Position numbers and translations under genes: made by a program. The notes below the pieces were generated by a model, which saw only the letters and a list, made by a program, of their open reading frames with translations, did not search any database and was not told where the DNA came from. Positions 17,528 to 25,601 of a stretch of DNA of 59,239 bases are shown here, piece after piece. Location: positions 1-59,239 of the forward strand of contig JAJCXK010000034.1 in the NCBI GenBank assembly GCA_029263475.1. The letters run 5' to 3'. Source of the DNA: Candidatus Nitrosopumilus sp. GTDB lineage: Archaea; Thermoproteota; Nitrososphaeria; Nitrososphaerales; Nitrosopumilaceae. Positions within the stretch are counted from its first letter, which is position 1. Each line of letters opens with the position of its first letter.

Positions 17528-18439
17528 TTAATTTAATAAAACTCTAGCTCCGTCATTATCTAATTCTGATTTTATTATTGTTCCTTCGAGATATTTTTGC
17601 ATGATTCTTAATGCTTCTTTTTCTTTTTCTTGTGGAATCATTGAAAAAACTGTCTCACCAAAAAGTGCAATTCCACATTTAATATTATTTTCATACAGTT
17701 CATCAACTAGCTTTTGCATTCTTGGAGTTATGACATCAACGTATTTTGCAAATTCCAAAGACATGTCTTGAAAATGTTCATAATTTTTTGATTCTAATAA
17801 CATGTTTACCATCTTTCCTCCCAGTCCGTTAATCTGAGACAAGCGTTCTTTGATGAATTTGTTTGTGGATATTGGAGAAAAACATATCATGATTACAGAA
17901 ATCTTTTCTGTAGTAATTTTTTCAACGGTACCAATTCCTGGTGCACCAGGTTTAACACGAATTTCAAAGCCTCCATGAAATGATGCTAATACATCACCTA
18001 GTCCTGTCTTACAACTTATTTCTGCATTATGTGCAATTTGACCTATTCTTGTCTTGTTTAGTTTTGTTTGAAGGGCTTGATCTAATGCAAATGATAAAGA
18101 CAAAGCAACTGCACTACTGGAACCCAAACCATACCCTACTGGAATTGATATGTCATGCTCAATTTCAAAAAACTTTGTTGTATAGTCTCCAAGTTTTAAA
18201 AATTCATTTAAAACATATTCTGAAATATCTGTTTTGTCTGATTGATATCCATGTGTTGTAACCTCAAAATTTGATTCTTGATCATTTCTGGTTTGAATTT
18301 TTACTCTGGTAGTTACTCCTTGTTTTATTGAAAAGCCTGCTCCCATGGAACCTAAATTTTCTAAATTATTTTGATTATCCTCTAAGTGGGCCTTGAAAAA
18401 TCCTGTAACATGTGCTGGACAAAATGCTGTTGCCTCCAT
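17528..18439 (-). CDS. pantoate kinase (GHMP family)
   Basis: The 303-residue GHMP kinase phosphorylates pantoate to 4-phosphopantoate in the archaeal CoA route. The start MEATAFCPAHVTGFF fits the family, and PVGYGLGSSSAVALSLSFALD is the GHMP ATP-binding loop. KTGLGDVLASFHGGFEIR follows, characteristic of pantoate kinases. The identity is confirmed by its position as first gene in an operon with phosphopantothenate synthetase, PanB and CoaBC. It diverges from the AbrB-PhoU gene across a 65-base gap. Confidence 0.93.
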   Translation of the reverse strand: MEATAFCPAHVTGFFKAHLEDNQNNLENLGSMGAGFSIKQGVTTRVKIQTRNDQESNFEVTTHGYQSDKTDISEYVLNEFLKLGDYTTKFFEIEHDISIPVGYGLGSSSAVALSLSFALDQALQTKLNKTRIGQIAHNAEISCKTGLGDVLASFHGGFEIRVKPGAPGIGTVEKITTEKISVIMICFSPISTNKFIKERLSQINGLGGKMVNMLLESKNYEHFQDMSLEFAKYVDVITPRMQKLVDELYENNIKCGIALFGETVFSMIPQEKEKEALRIMQKYLEGTIIKSELDNDGARVLLN

Positions 18440-18504
18440 TGATTTTAGTTTAAACTTAACACAAAATATAAGAATATGGCTTAAATTAATTAAACTAGTA
18501 TAAA

Positions 18505-19485
18505 TTGACTAAATTTATTCGACGCCTGCAAAGAATTGGAAGTAGCATTCTGGTATCATTACCAAAAGAATGGATTGATGTAAATAATTTAGATAAAGGC
18601 AGTGAAGTTGAAATTGAAACTGGTCACGATAGCATTTCAATCTCTGCTAACAAAGAAGTTCGGCCAAAAAAAGAACTTGTAATTTCTTATCCATTACCTA
18701 AAGAAGAAAATATTGTTGCAGACATTACTGGAGCTTATCTTTTAGGATTTGGTATTATCGAAATTAATTCAAAGTCAATTATTCCAGGTAAAGACAGAGA
18801 GGAAATTCGTAAATCGATGAGAAGACTAGTTGGAATGGAGATAATTGAAGAAGATGCATCTCACATCAATATGCAATTTCTTTTAGATGCAACAACACTT
18901 AATCCGGAAAAAATTCTCAAACGAATGAGTTCAATTGCGATTGGCATGTATGATGATGTATCAAATGGACTAATTTCAGATGACAAATCTAACCTGCAAT
19001 CATTATCAAATCGTGATGTTGAGGTAAATAGACAATATTTTCTATTAGTTCGCTTAATTCGCAGTACATTAGTTGACAAAAGATTGGCTAATGTATTTAA
19101 TCTAGAAAACATTGATGTACTTGATTATAGAGTTGCAGCAAATATTCTTGAAAATGCCGGCGACTCTATCGTAGAACTTTCAAATCTAATTTACAACACT
19201 TCTTTATCAAAAGAGCATTCAAAAAAAATCTATAATGTAGTAAGTGATTTTAATAAACTTGCAGAAAAATCTATTGATGCGTTTACCAAACCTGATAGAT
19301 TATTAGCAATCGAAGCCATATCGTTGCATAAACAATATGAGGAAAAACTCATTTTGCTTCGAAACACATTGGATAATAAAAAACAAATTCCGATAGATTT
19401 TCTTGATATTGTGTATATGTTTGAAAGAATTGCACAGTCTTGGGCAGATGTAGCTGATCTTGTACAGCCTATCTATAACAAGTAA
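18505..19485 (+). CDS. AbrB-like DNA-binding and PhoU-domain regulator
   Basis: This 326-residue protein starts with a SpoVT/AbrB-type swapped-hairpin domain (RRLQRIGSSILVSLPKEWID, about residues 5-50) followed by two helical PhoU-like repeats. The arrangement is common in archaea and is annotated as a phosphate uptake regulator. It probably binds DNA through the first part and senses phosphate transport state or metal through the second. No pst genes are adjacent, so its targets are elsewhere or it acts on the divergent CoA operon (inference). The start codon is TTG. The convergent Nudix gene ends on the next base. Confidence 0.8.
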   Translation: MTKFIRRLQRIGSSILVSLPKEWIDVNNLDKGSEVEIETGHDSISISANKEVRPKKELVISYPLPKEENIVADITGAYLLGFGIIEINSKSIIPGKDREEIRKSMRRLVGMEIIEEDASHINMQFLLDATTLNPEKILKRMSSIAIGMYDDVSNGLISDDKSNLQSLSNRDVEVNRQYFLLVRLIRSTLVDKRLANVFNLENIDVLDYRVAANILENAGDSIVELSNLIYNTSLSKEHSKKIYNVVSDFNKLAEKSIDAFTKPDRLLAIEAISLHKQYEEKLILLRNTLDNKKQIPIDFLDIVYMFERIAQSWADVADLVQPIYNK

Positions 19486-20010
19486 TTAGTATAATTTTTT
19501 CTTTGCAGCATAAGTTAAAACTGCACAAATGGTTTTTGAATCCTGAATTTTTCCGGTTTTGATCATTGAAATCACCTTTTTCAAATCCATCTTTACTACT
19601 GATAATATTTCATCCTCATCTAATTTCAAATTCGATGTTTTCTTTAGTCCTGAGGCTAAAAAGCAATGAATTATCTCCGCATTATAGCCAATTGATGGGT
19701 AATATGTGATGAGTAGAGTCATTTTTTTTGCTGTATAGCCTGTTTCTTCTTCTAGTTCTCTGAATGCACATTTTATGGGCTCTTCTCTTTTTTCTAATGT
19801 TCCAGCAGGAATCTCCAATACATCTCCATGAGGGAATCTGTTTTGTTTTACTAGAATTACTTTTTCATCTTCATCAAAAGCAAGCATAGCTGCCGCACCT
19901 CTATGCTCAATAACTTCTCGCCTGACTTTTCTACCCTCTAGTTTTCCATCATAAACACTAAGACCTAAGATTTTTCCTTCATAGATCTTTGTTCTTTTCA
20001 TGTATTGCAT
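19486..20010 (-). CDS. Nudix hydrolase, ADP-ribose pyrophosphatase-like
   Basis: The protein (about 174 residues) contains a full Nudix box: G-TLEKR-E-EPIKCAF-REL-EEETGY, with the metal-binding glutamates in REL-EE. The preceding GDVLEIPAG and N-terminal VIEHRGAAAMLAF resemble ADP-ribose pyrophosphatases that hydrolyse ADP-ribose to AMP and ribose phosphate. I place the start at the ATG at 20010; an ATG at 20001 and a TTG at 20013 are also in frame. It lies 16 bases after the broken Lrp-like gene on the same strand, so it may share its transcript. Confidence 0.85.
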   Translation of the reverse strand: MQYMKRTKIYEGKILGLSVYDGKLEGRKVRREVIEHRGAAAMLAFDEDEKVILVKQNRFPHGDVLEIPAGTLEKREEPIKCAFRELEEETGYTAKKMTLLITYYPSIGYNAEIIHCFLASGLKKTSNLKLDEDEILSVVKMDLKKVISMIKTGKIQDSKTICAVLTYAAKKKLY

Positions 20011-20026
20011 CAATTACTGTTATTAT

Positions 20027-20929
20027 TTAATTTGTTTGATATGTTAAATGTAATTTAGGTGATTTTTTAAAATCAAGAATGGCCTTCTCTATCCATTTTG
20101 AATAAAATGAAATTCTTTTTGGAATAAACAAATCAGCTGATTCCACATTTTTGATATTTCTAACTTTTTGTGTTAACTCATCCATCTTGAAAATATTGTC
20201 GCTGTACATGAACAAAACAATTTGATTTTTTGCTATAAACGGAATTTGTAAATATGATTCAGAAAATGAATTGTTCATATTTTCTAATGTTTCTTTAAGA
20301 TCTCCTTTTATCCAAGTAAGAATAGCGTGAGGAATAAAATTCTCAATTTTTTCAGGATCATAAACTAGAGTAAATTGAATTCCGTCATTTTCATGCAGTT
20401 TTTCTATGCATCTCGTTATTGTCTTAGTTGACATTTTTGTGTCCTTTGCAATCTGTTCAATCCTCTGTCTAGGATTTTTGATTAATTCTTCTAAAATTTC
20501 TAAATCTGTTTTTGTAAGATTTGAGATAAATTCTGGATTCTCTGCTTCAAAAATAGATAATACTCTAACATCTTTCATCAATTTTTTTGCAAGTTCAATT
20601 TTTTGATTCAAGTTTTCTTTTATGGAAATGCCACACACTGTTATTCCTCCAACACACGGAACCATAAAATATGGCTCGCCTACAAGCTTTGCCTGCTCTA
20701 AAATTTCATTAATATTTTGACCTGATACAACAAAGTACAAAATTCCATATCCTAAGACCGGGGGCTCAACTTTTATGAAAAATTCCTCGATGATTTTCCT
20801 TTCTTGCATTTTTCTTATTCTTGCACGAACTGCTCCTCCAGACATTCCTTATTCTATGCCTATTTGTCTGTCTGATTCTCTGCAATTGTTCAATAATCTG
20901 CTCAAAATCTTTATATCTAATTTGTCCAT
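20027..20929 (-). pseudogene. Lrp/AsnC-type regulator interrupted by one in-frame TAA
   Basis: Read from the ATG at 20929, the frame gives MDKLDIKILSRLLNNCRESD and then the first half of a typical AsnC helix-turn-helix, followed by TAA (20851-20849) and immediately GMSGGAVRARIRKMQERKII, the second half of the same HTH. The stop sits where relatives carry a residue such as Leu (TTA), so one base change explains it. Downstream, 272 residues remain open from an ATG at 20845, including the RAM-like domain and a second HTH (about 120-165 of the fragment, EQIAKDTKMSTKTITRCIEKL). Either the gene is newly inactivated, or the protein restarts at 20845 and uses only the second HTH, or the base is a sequencing error. 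Confidence 0.75.
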
Positions 20930-21000
20930 TATGCTACCTATACACTCCTTATACAATATGAAAATACCTAATCTATTATAAAATTGTCTGTATTATCAAT

Positions 21001-21010
21001 ATTATATATC
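21001..21010 (+). promoter_or_regulatory. TATA-like box of the ABC export cassette
   Basis: ATTATATATC ends 24 bases before the TTG at 21034, the same spacing seen before other genes in this window, which supports a leaderless start there. Confidence 0.45.
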
Positions 21011-21033
21011 ACATACATTAAATATCAGACTAT

Positions 21034-22233
21034 TTGATTATATTTGTGGATTATAGGATAAAACTTGCAAAAAGAATGCTATTCAATCAGAAAGGAAGTA
21101 TGATTGGTGCTGTTTTGGCAGTAACCATTGGCATTCTGGTAATCCATGTAAATTTTGTAATTTTTCAAGGATTGTATGATGCTATTGTTAGAGATATCAG
21201 TGAATACAGTACTGGTGATGTGATTGTTACTGATGAATTTGATTTTATCGATAAATCAGATCAATCTCTTGTCCGATGGTTTGAACGAATTCCAGTTGTA
21301 GAAGCCGCGACACCGCGGCTATCTTCAACCGCAGAAATGAATATGACAAAAAATGGAAAGCTGATTGAAGAAAGTAGGATTCCTTTAGTTGGCATTGATC
21401 CATTTAATGATGTTAGAGCATCTACGGCACATGAAACTGTTTCAGATGGAAGTTATGTTTTTTCAAGAAATTCTATTGTGTTGGGATCTAATGTAGCAAG
21501 AGATCTTGGAGGTGCTCAAGTAGGCGATAACGTTAAGGTTCTTGTAGTAGACAGACAGGGAGAAGATCAAATTCGAAGATTTATCGTTACTGGAATTGCA
21601 AATTCACCAGGAGGTTCGGGATTTGATTATTCTGGAGTTATTCACATTGACACATTACGTGACATGATGAATAGGCCTGGAGATACAGGTTCATTTATGG
21701 TTAAACTACATGATGATTCTAAAGCACTAGAAGTTAAAGAATTATTTTTGCGTTCGTTTCCAAATGAAGATTTTATTGCTGAAACTACAGAAGAGGCATC
21801 TGAAGCGCAACTTGAAGGTTTTAGATCTGGTATTGCCATGATAAACATAATTGGTTACTTTGGAATGATGGCGTCTGCATTTGCAATTGTTACAATTCAG
21901 ATGATGTTGGTTAACGGAAAAACTAGAGAAATTGGTGTCATGCGTTCTATAGGGGCTAAACGAAAAGATATTTTAATAATTTTTATTTTTCAAGGCATGA
22001 TAATTGGAGCTATTGGTGCTGGTGTAGGGACTGCAGCAGGACTAGGTTATACTATATATGCAAAGGAGAGCAAAATGTCATTCAACGGTAGTCTTGTTTT
22101 AGAAGTAAATTATAATTGGGAAAAAATAATTCAGACTGCCTTGATGTCATTCATTTTGGCAATCATTGCATCTCTATATCCCTCGTATAGGGCGACAAAG
22201 CTACTACCAGTGGAGGCTATGAGATCTGTCTAA
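21034..22233 (+). CDS. FtsX/MacB-type ABC transporter permease
   Basis: The 399-residue protein has one N-terminal membrane helix (about 25-45), a large extracytoplasmic MacB-like periplasmic-core domain (about 50-270), and three C-terminal helices (about 275-300, 322-350, 365-390). The FtsX-type motif VMRSIGAKRKDILIIF follows the second helix. This is the layout of permeases in MacB/LolCE mechanotransmission systems, which act on extracytoplasmic substrates rather than moving them through a channel. The TTG at 21034 is favoured by promoter spacing; a GTG at 21046 is an alternative. The ATPase gene follows with overlap and an exported protein follows that. Confidence 0.85.
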   Translation: MIIFVDYRIKLAKRMLFNQKGSMIGAVLAVTIGILVIHVNFVIFQGLYDAIVRDISEYSTGDVIVTDEFDFIDKSDQSLVRWFERIPVVEAATPRLSSTAEMNMTKNGKLIEESRIPLVGIDPFNDVRASTAHETVSDGSYVFSRNSIVLGSNVARDLGGAQVGDNVKVLVVDRQGEDQIRRFIVTGIANSPGGSGFDYSGVIHIDTLRDMMNRPGDTGSFMVKLHDDSKALEVKELFLRSFPNEDFIAETTEEASEAQLEGFRSGIAMINIIGYFGMMASAFAIVTIQMMLVNGKTREIGVMRSIGAKRKDILIIFIFQGMIIGAIGAGVGTAAGLGYTIYAKESKMSFNGSLVLEVNYNWEKIIQTALMSFILAIIASLYPSYRATKLLPVEAMRSV

Positions 22234-22933
22234 AGTACTTGAGCTTATCAATGTCAACAAAATCTACGGAGATGGAGACAGTAAAGTTAAGGCACTTGAC
22301 AATGCATCTTTTTCAATAGAGCAGGGAGAATTCGTCTTGATTGTGGGAAGTTCAGGTTCTGGAAAATCAACACTGCTTAACATGGTTGGATTGCTAGATC
22401 ATCCATCAAGTGGGAAGATCTTCATTGATGGAACTGACACTACAACACTAAGTGACGATAAAGTCTCCTCGTTTAGAAACACGAAACTAGGGTTCATTTT
22501 TCAATTCTCCAATCTGCTTGCTGATCTTTCGGTTTTGGAAAATGTATTGTTACCAAGACAAATTGGAGGAACTGATGGGACTGCTGAAAAGGAAGCTATA
22601 GACTTGCTAAAGGTAGTTGGACTTGAAACCCAATTACATAAACGTGCAAACAAGATTTCAGGTGGACAAGCTCAGAGAGTGGCAATTGCAAGAGGCTTGA
22701 TCAACAAGCCTTCGATTGTTCTAGCTGATGAACCTACGGGTAATCTTGATTCGATAACTTCCGAAACAATTGTTCAACTTATGAAATCAATGGCAAAAAA
22801 ACTCAATCAGACATTCATCATAGTAACACATGACCGACAGCACTTTGGTGATGTTGATAGGGTGATAACAATAAAGGATGGCAAGGCGTTTGAAGGTGAT
22901 CAGCCCTCTTCAGAAATGGAAATCTTGGTATGA
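22226..22933 (+). CDS. ABC transporter ATP-binding protein with no canonical start codon
   Basis: The ATPase has GSSGSGKSTL (Walker A), ISGGQAQRVAIARGL (signature), IVLADEPTGNLD (Walker B) and VTHD (H-loop), so it pairs with the preceding MacB-type permease. The frame is open back to a stop ending at 22222. The N-terminal strands that every such ATPase needs (VLELINVNKIYGDG and KALDNASFSIEQGEFVLIVG) are encoded, but no ATG, GTG or TTG precedes them; the first canonical codon is TTG at 22337, eleven codons before the Walker A lysine. I place the start at CTG 22226, overlapping the permease stop by 8 bases (235 residues, normal length). Non-standard initiation, or a sequence error, must be involved. 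Confidence 0.8.
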   Translation: MSKVLELINVNKIYGDGDSKVKALDNASFSIEQGEFVLIVGSSGSGKSTLLNMVGLLDHPSSGKIFIDGTDTTTLSDDKVSSFRNTKLGFIFQFSNLLADLSVLENVLLPRQIGGTDGTAEKEAIDLLKVVGLETQLHKRANKISGGQAQRVAIARGLINKPSIVLADEPTGNLDSITSETIVQLMKSMAKKLNQTFIIVTHDRQHFGDVDRVITIKDGKAFEGDQPSSEMEILV

Positions 22934-24234
22934 TTGTAAAATTACTGTTATCGTTGTTTGTAATATGTATATCTCCGTTTGTCTTTGATAATTCATATGC
23001 ACAAATCACTTCTGGGGGATTTGGAAATTCTCCTTTTGAAAGAGACTTTGGAGATGTAAAATTCCTTGATGCCTACTTTGGAACAATAGATGAAAAATTT
23101 GAGATTGATGCAGGAGATAGAAACGTTCCATTTACCGTGGTAATGGCAAATGTCGGAACTCAGGATATTACAGGAATACGGGGACAGCTGTCTTTACCTC
23201 TTGGATTTTCAGCCTCAGATGGACCTGGTTTTATAATTCATGCTGATGCTGATTCAAATTCCCTTGCCGGAGAAAATTTTTACTTGACATTTTTTGTTGA
23301 TATAGGCAATGGCGTTCAAATCCAACAGTACCCTGGTACCGTTAAAGTTGATTATTCGAGGTTACGAGAGTCAGGAGTTCGTACTGCGTTTGAAGACTTT
23401 GATTTTAAAATAACTGGAGAAAGTGTCATAAACGTGCGTGCACTAGATCCGTTTCTTACATCCTTACAGAAAAACCATGTAATAATTGAAATTTCAAATG
23501 ATGGAACCGCTCCAATTTCAAGTGTAAATATCGCACTGCAAAATACACAAAGTGAAAGGGCGTCAACAACTCAATCTATAACAAATGTAGAGAATGTTGT
23601 GATCCTAAGTACTGATTGGGAGATTGGTGAAATTGATCCGAATTCAAAAAAACTTGTTGAACTTGAGATATACGTACCGGAATCTTTGAAAGGCGACACG
23701 CTACGTGCACCTATCGAAATAACTTATTTTGATGCACATGGTGAACAGCAATCCCTTTCGCGAATCGCCGATTTCTATGTCAAGGGGTTAATTGATTTGT
23801 CGATATACAATGTTGATGTCATTGAACTGTCCGATACACAAATGGTGATAGGAGAAATAATTAATGAAGGAAACGAAGATGGATTATTTGGATTTGTTAC
23901 AGTTGAACCTCGCGGAGATTCTAATATACTTCCAAACACTCAATTTATTGATGAAATTGAAATTGATGCTCCTGTACCATTTAACATTCCAATCGAATTT
24001 GATGGTGAGCCAGAATATGGGGAACATGACATCACTATTACTGTAAGATACAAAGATGGTATAAGAGATGAGATCTTTTTGCCTTATGACGCGACAATTT
24101 TTGTCAATGAATCATCTGATAACGATGAAGATAGTTTTGATTCAACAATGATCATAATTCCGATTATTTTGATAATAGCAGCTGCAATCTACATGATTCG
24201 TAGGCGTAAAAAAGTCGCAATCAAGACAAATTAA
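22930..24234 (+). CDS. exported, C-terminally anchored COG1361-like protein
   Basis: The 434-residue protein has a signal peptide (about residues 1-24, ending SYA), a long all-beta extracellular region with repeated CARDB/COG1361-like segments (for example VIIEISNDGTAPISSVNIAL and VIGEIINEGNEDGLFGFV), and a C-terminal membrane helix (about 407-424) followed by RRRKK. It starts with ATGA overlap on the ATPase stop, so it is part of the same operon as the MacB-type permease. I infer an extracellular partner or substrate-handling subunit of that transporter. No PEFG motif is present. The exact function is not known. Confidence 0.7.
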   Translation: MIVKLLLSLFVICISPFVFDNSYAQITSGGFGNSPFERDFGDVKFLDAYFGTIDEKFEIDAGDRNVPFTVVMANVGTQDITGIRGQLSLPLGFSASDGPGFIIHADADSNSLAGENFYLTFFVDIGNGVQIQQYPGTVKVDYSRLRESGVRTAFEDFDFKITGESVINVRALDPFLTSLQKNHVIIEISNDGTAPISSVNIALQNTQSERASTTQSITNVENVVILSTDWEIGEIDPNSKKLVELEIYVPESLKGDTLRAPIEITYFDAHGEQQSLSRIADFYVKGLIDLSIYNVDVIELSDTQMVIGEIINEGNEDGLFGFVTVEPRGDSNILPNTQFIDEIEIDAPVPFNIPIEFDGEPEYGEHDITITVRYKDGIRDEIFLPYDATIFVNESSDNDEDSFDSTMIIIPIILIIAAAIYMIRRRKKVAIKTN

Positions 24235-24278
24235 CAACATAATTTTAAATTTAAATTGGAGAAACAAGGATAATTAAA

Positions 24279-24611
24279 TTGAAATTAATTGTCATAATTC
24301 TCATTGCAGTTTTGTCTGTAGGCGGTATAGTAATTTCTATGGGATTTTTAATCTCTCAAGAATACATCAGCGTTCCTGAAATTTCTGACCAATATGAAAA
24401 ATTAGAAATATACAAAAATGAACTAGAAAAACTCAATCAGCACAATCAGCAAATCCTGAAAGACTTGGAAGTTCAAATTAACAGTTCAGATGATGTCAAT
24501 TTTGATCAAATTTATGAAGAAATTGAGATAGTCAAACAAGTAATTGAAGACAATAAATCAGAATTGGAACAGGTCATTACAAAACTGTCCCAAATGGAAT
24601 CTAACCCATAA
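24279..24611 (+). CDS. membrane-anchored coiled-coil protein
   Basis: The 110-residue protein begins with one hydrophobic helix (LIVIILIAVLSVGGIVISMGF, about 2-27) and continues as an almost continuous heptad-like helix (YEKLEIYKNELEKLNQHNQQ and VKQVIEDNKSELEQVITKL), so it should form an extracytoplasmic coiled coil. It starts at TTG 45 bases after the exported COG1361-like protein on the same strand, and may belong to the same transcript. A structural adaptor for the transporter is a guess from context only. Confidence 0.6.
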   Translation: MKLIVIILIAVLSVGGIVISMGFLISQEYISVPEISDQYEKLEIYKNELEKLNQHNQQILKDLEVQINSSDDVNFDQIYEEIEIVKQVIEDNKSELEQVITKLSQMESNP

Positions 24612-24799
24612 TGCAAATTTTATTTTTAGCATGTATTGCTTGCAATGCATTATGTTTTACAAAAATTTCATTGTACATGAAAAAGTTCAAATTCATTTTT
24701 TAATTGGTCACATATGATTAGGTATTTCACTGCGTCAGTTTTTTTATAAGTATGGTTGATGCCTTTTCTAAATTCATATAGTTACTTGTAAAATCATAA

Positions 24800-24985
24800 T
24801 TGTTGGAAACCCATCAAAAATTAACGCTTGTAGGAGTTATCTTGTTAGCCGTGACATTCTTGTTTAACTACTATCATCAAACAGAACATCCTGGCGTGGG
24901 TTTCAATTATGCATACATTCCAGGAATTGCAATGCTGGTATTTTTTTCAATTAGTTTTGTATTGTTTACAAAAGATCGTCTATAA
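24800..24985 (+). CDS. small two-helix membrane protein
   Basis: A 61-residue protein with two predicted membrane helices (about 9-24 and 39-57) and a short loop with HQTEHPGVGFNY. It begins with TTG and lies alone. The preceding gap 24612-24799 contains AT-rich sequence and a TTTTATAAG TATA-like string at about 24740-24750. I do not recognise a family. Confidence 0.5.
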   Translation: MLETHQKLTLVGVILLAVTFLFNYYHQTEHPGVGFNYAYIPGIAMLVFFSISFVLFTKDRL

Positions 24986-25192
24986 TCTCCATGGGTTTTG
25001 TTTTTTACGACTGACGTAATGATATTTAAAAATCGACTTTTCTACTTTTTTGATTTATATGAATAAAATTTGAATAAAAAATATACATGAAAATTATTTG
25101 CAAGATCTAAGTGCTCTCATAAAAAATTAAATTCAATTGCCATCAGGAAATGCCATTTTTGATCTTAGGCATGTGTATCTCTCAGACCGTAA

Positions 25193-25202
25193 GATTATAA
25201 AC
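25193..25202 (+). promoter_or_regulatory. TATA-like box before the 25223 gene
   Basis: GATTATAAAC ends 20 bases before the ATG at 25223, close to the spacing of other leaderless promoters here. The gap 24986-25192 otherwise shows no gene. Confidence 0.45.
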
Positions 25203-25222
25203 AATTACTTGATCTTGCGATC

Positions 25223-25597
25223 ATGCCAGGTGATGAGATCGAGGTCCCAAAGGAGATACGTGAATTTATGCTGGAAGATGCACAGGAAACCATTCTGGGA
25301 CAAAAAAATGGTGCGACCAAGCAATATCGATATGGTAATTTACACATTAGAGAGTATTCAGATAAATTTCTAGTTCATACTGACAGAATTGATCCAAGGC
25401 AAGATCCCATGGGACATTTGATTCATGATGCACCTGAAGTCTTGATAGGTCTGGCATGTGCAGCTTTTACCGGTATACAAAGTGCAAAAAAATTTCATAA
25501 GAAAAGATCATCTCTAGCTTCTGGCATATTTTTTTCTGCTGTTTCAGGATATTTAGGATATGTTGGTACAAAAAAAATTAAAAGTTATTTGGAGTAA
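25223..25597 (+). CDS. uncharacterised protein with two hydrophobic segments
   Basis: The 124-residue protein has an acidic hydrophilic first half (EIEVPKEIREFMLEDAQETI) with a YRYGNLHIREYSD strand, then HAPEVLIGLACAAFTG and SGIFFSAVSGYLGYVG, which may be two membrane helices. The last residues are basic. It lies immediately before the UbiB-like kinase gene; their ends touch or overlap depending on the start used, so they are probably co-transcribed. No family is recognised. Confidence 0.55.
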   Translation: MPGDEIEVPKEIREFMLEDAQETILGQKNGATKQYRYGNLHIREYSDKFLVHTDRIDPRQDPMGHLIHDAPEVLIGLACAAFTGIQSAKKFHKKRSSLASGIFFSAVSGYLGYVGTKKIKSYLE

Positions 25598-25601
25598 TCT
25601 G

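Noticed and set aside
24611-24703. 30-codon frame after the coiled-coil gene
   Set aside because: Short, Cys/Lys-rich without a recognisable pattern, no promoter or ribosome-binding signal; probably chance.
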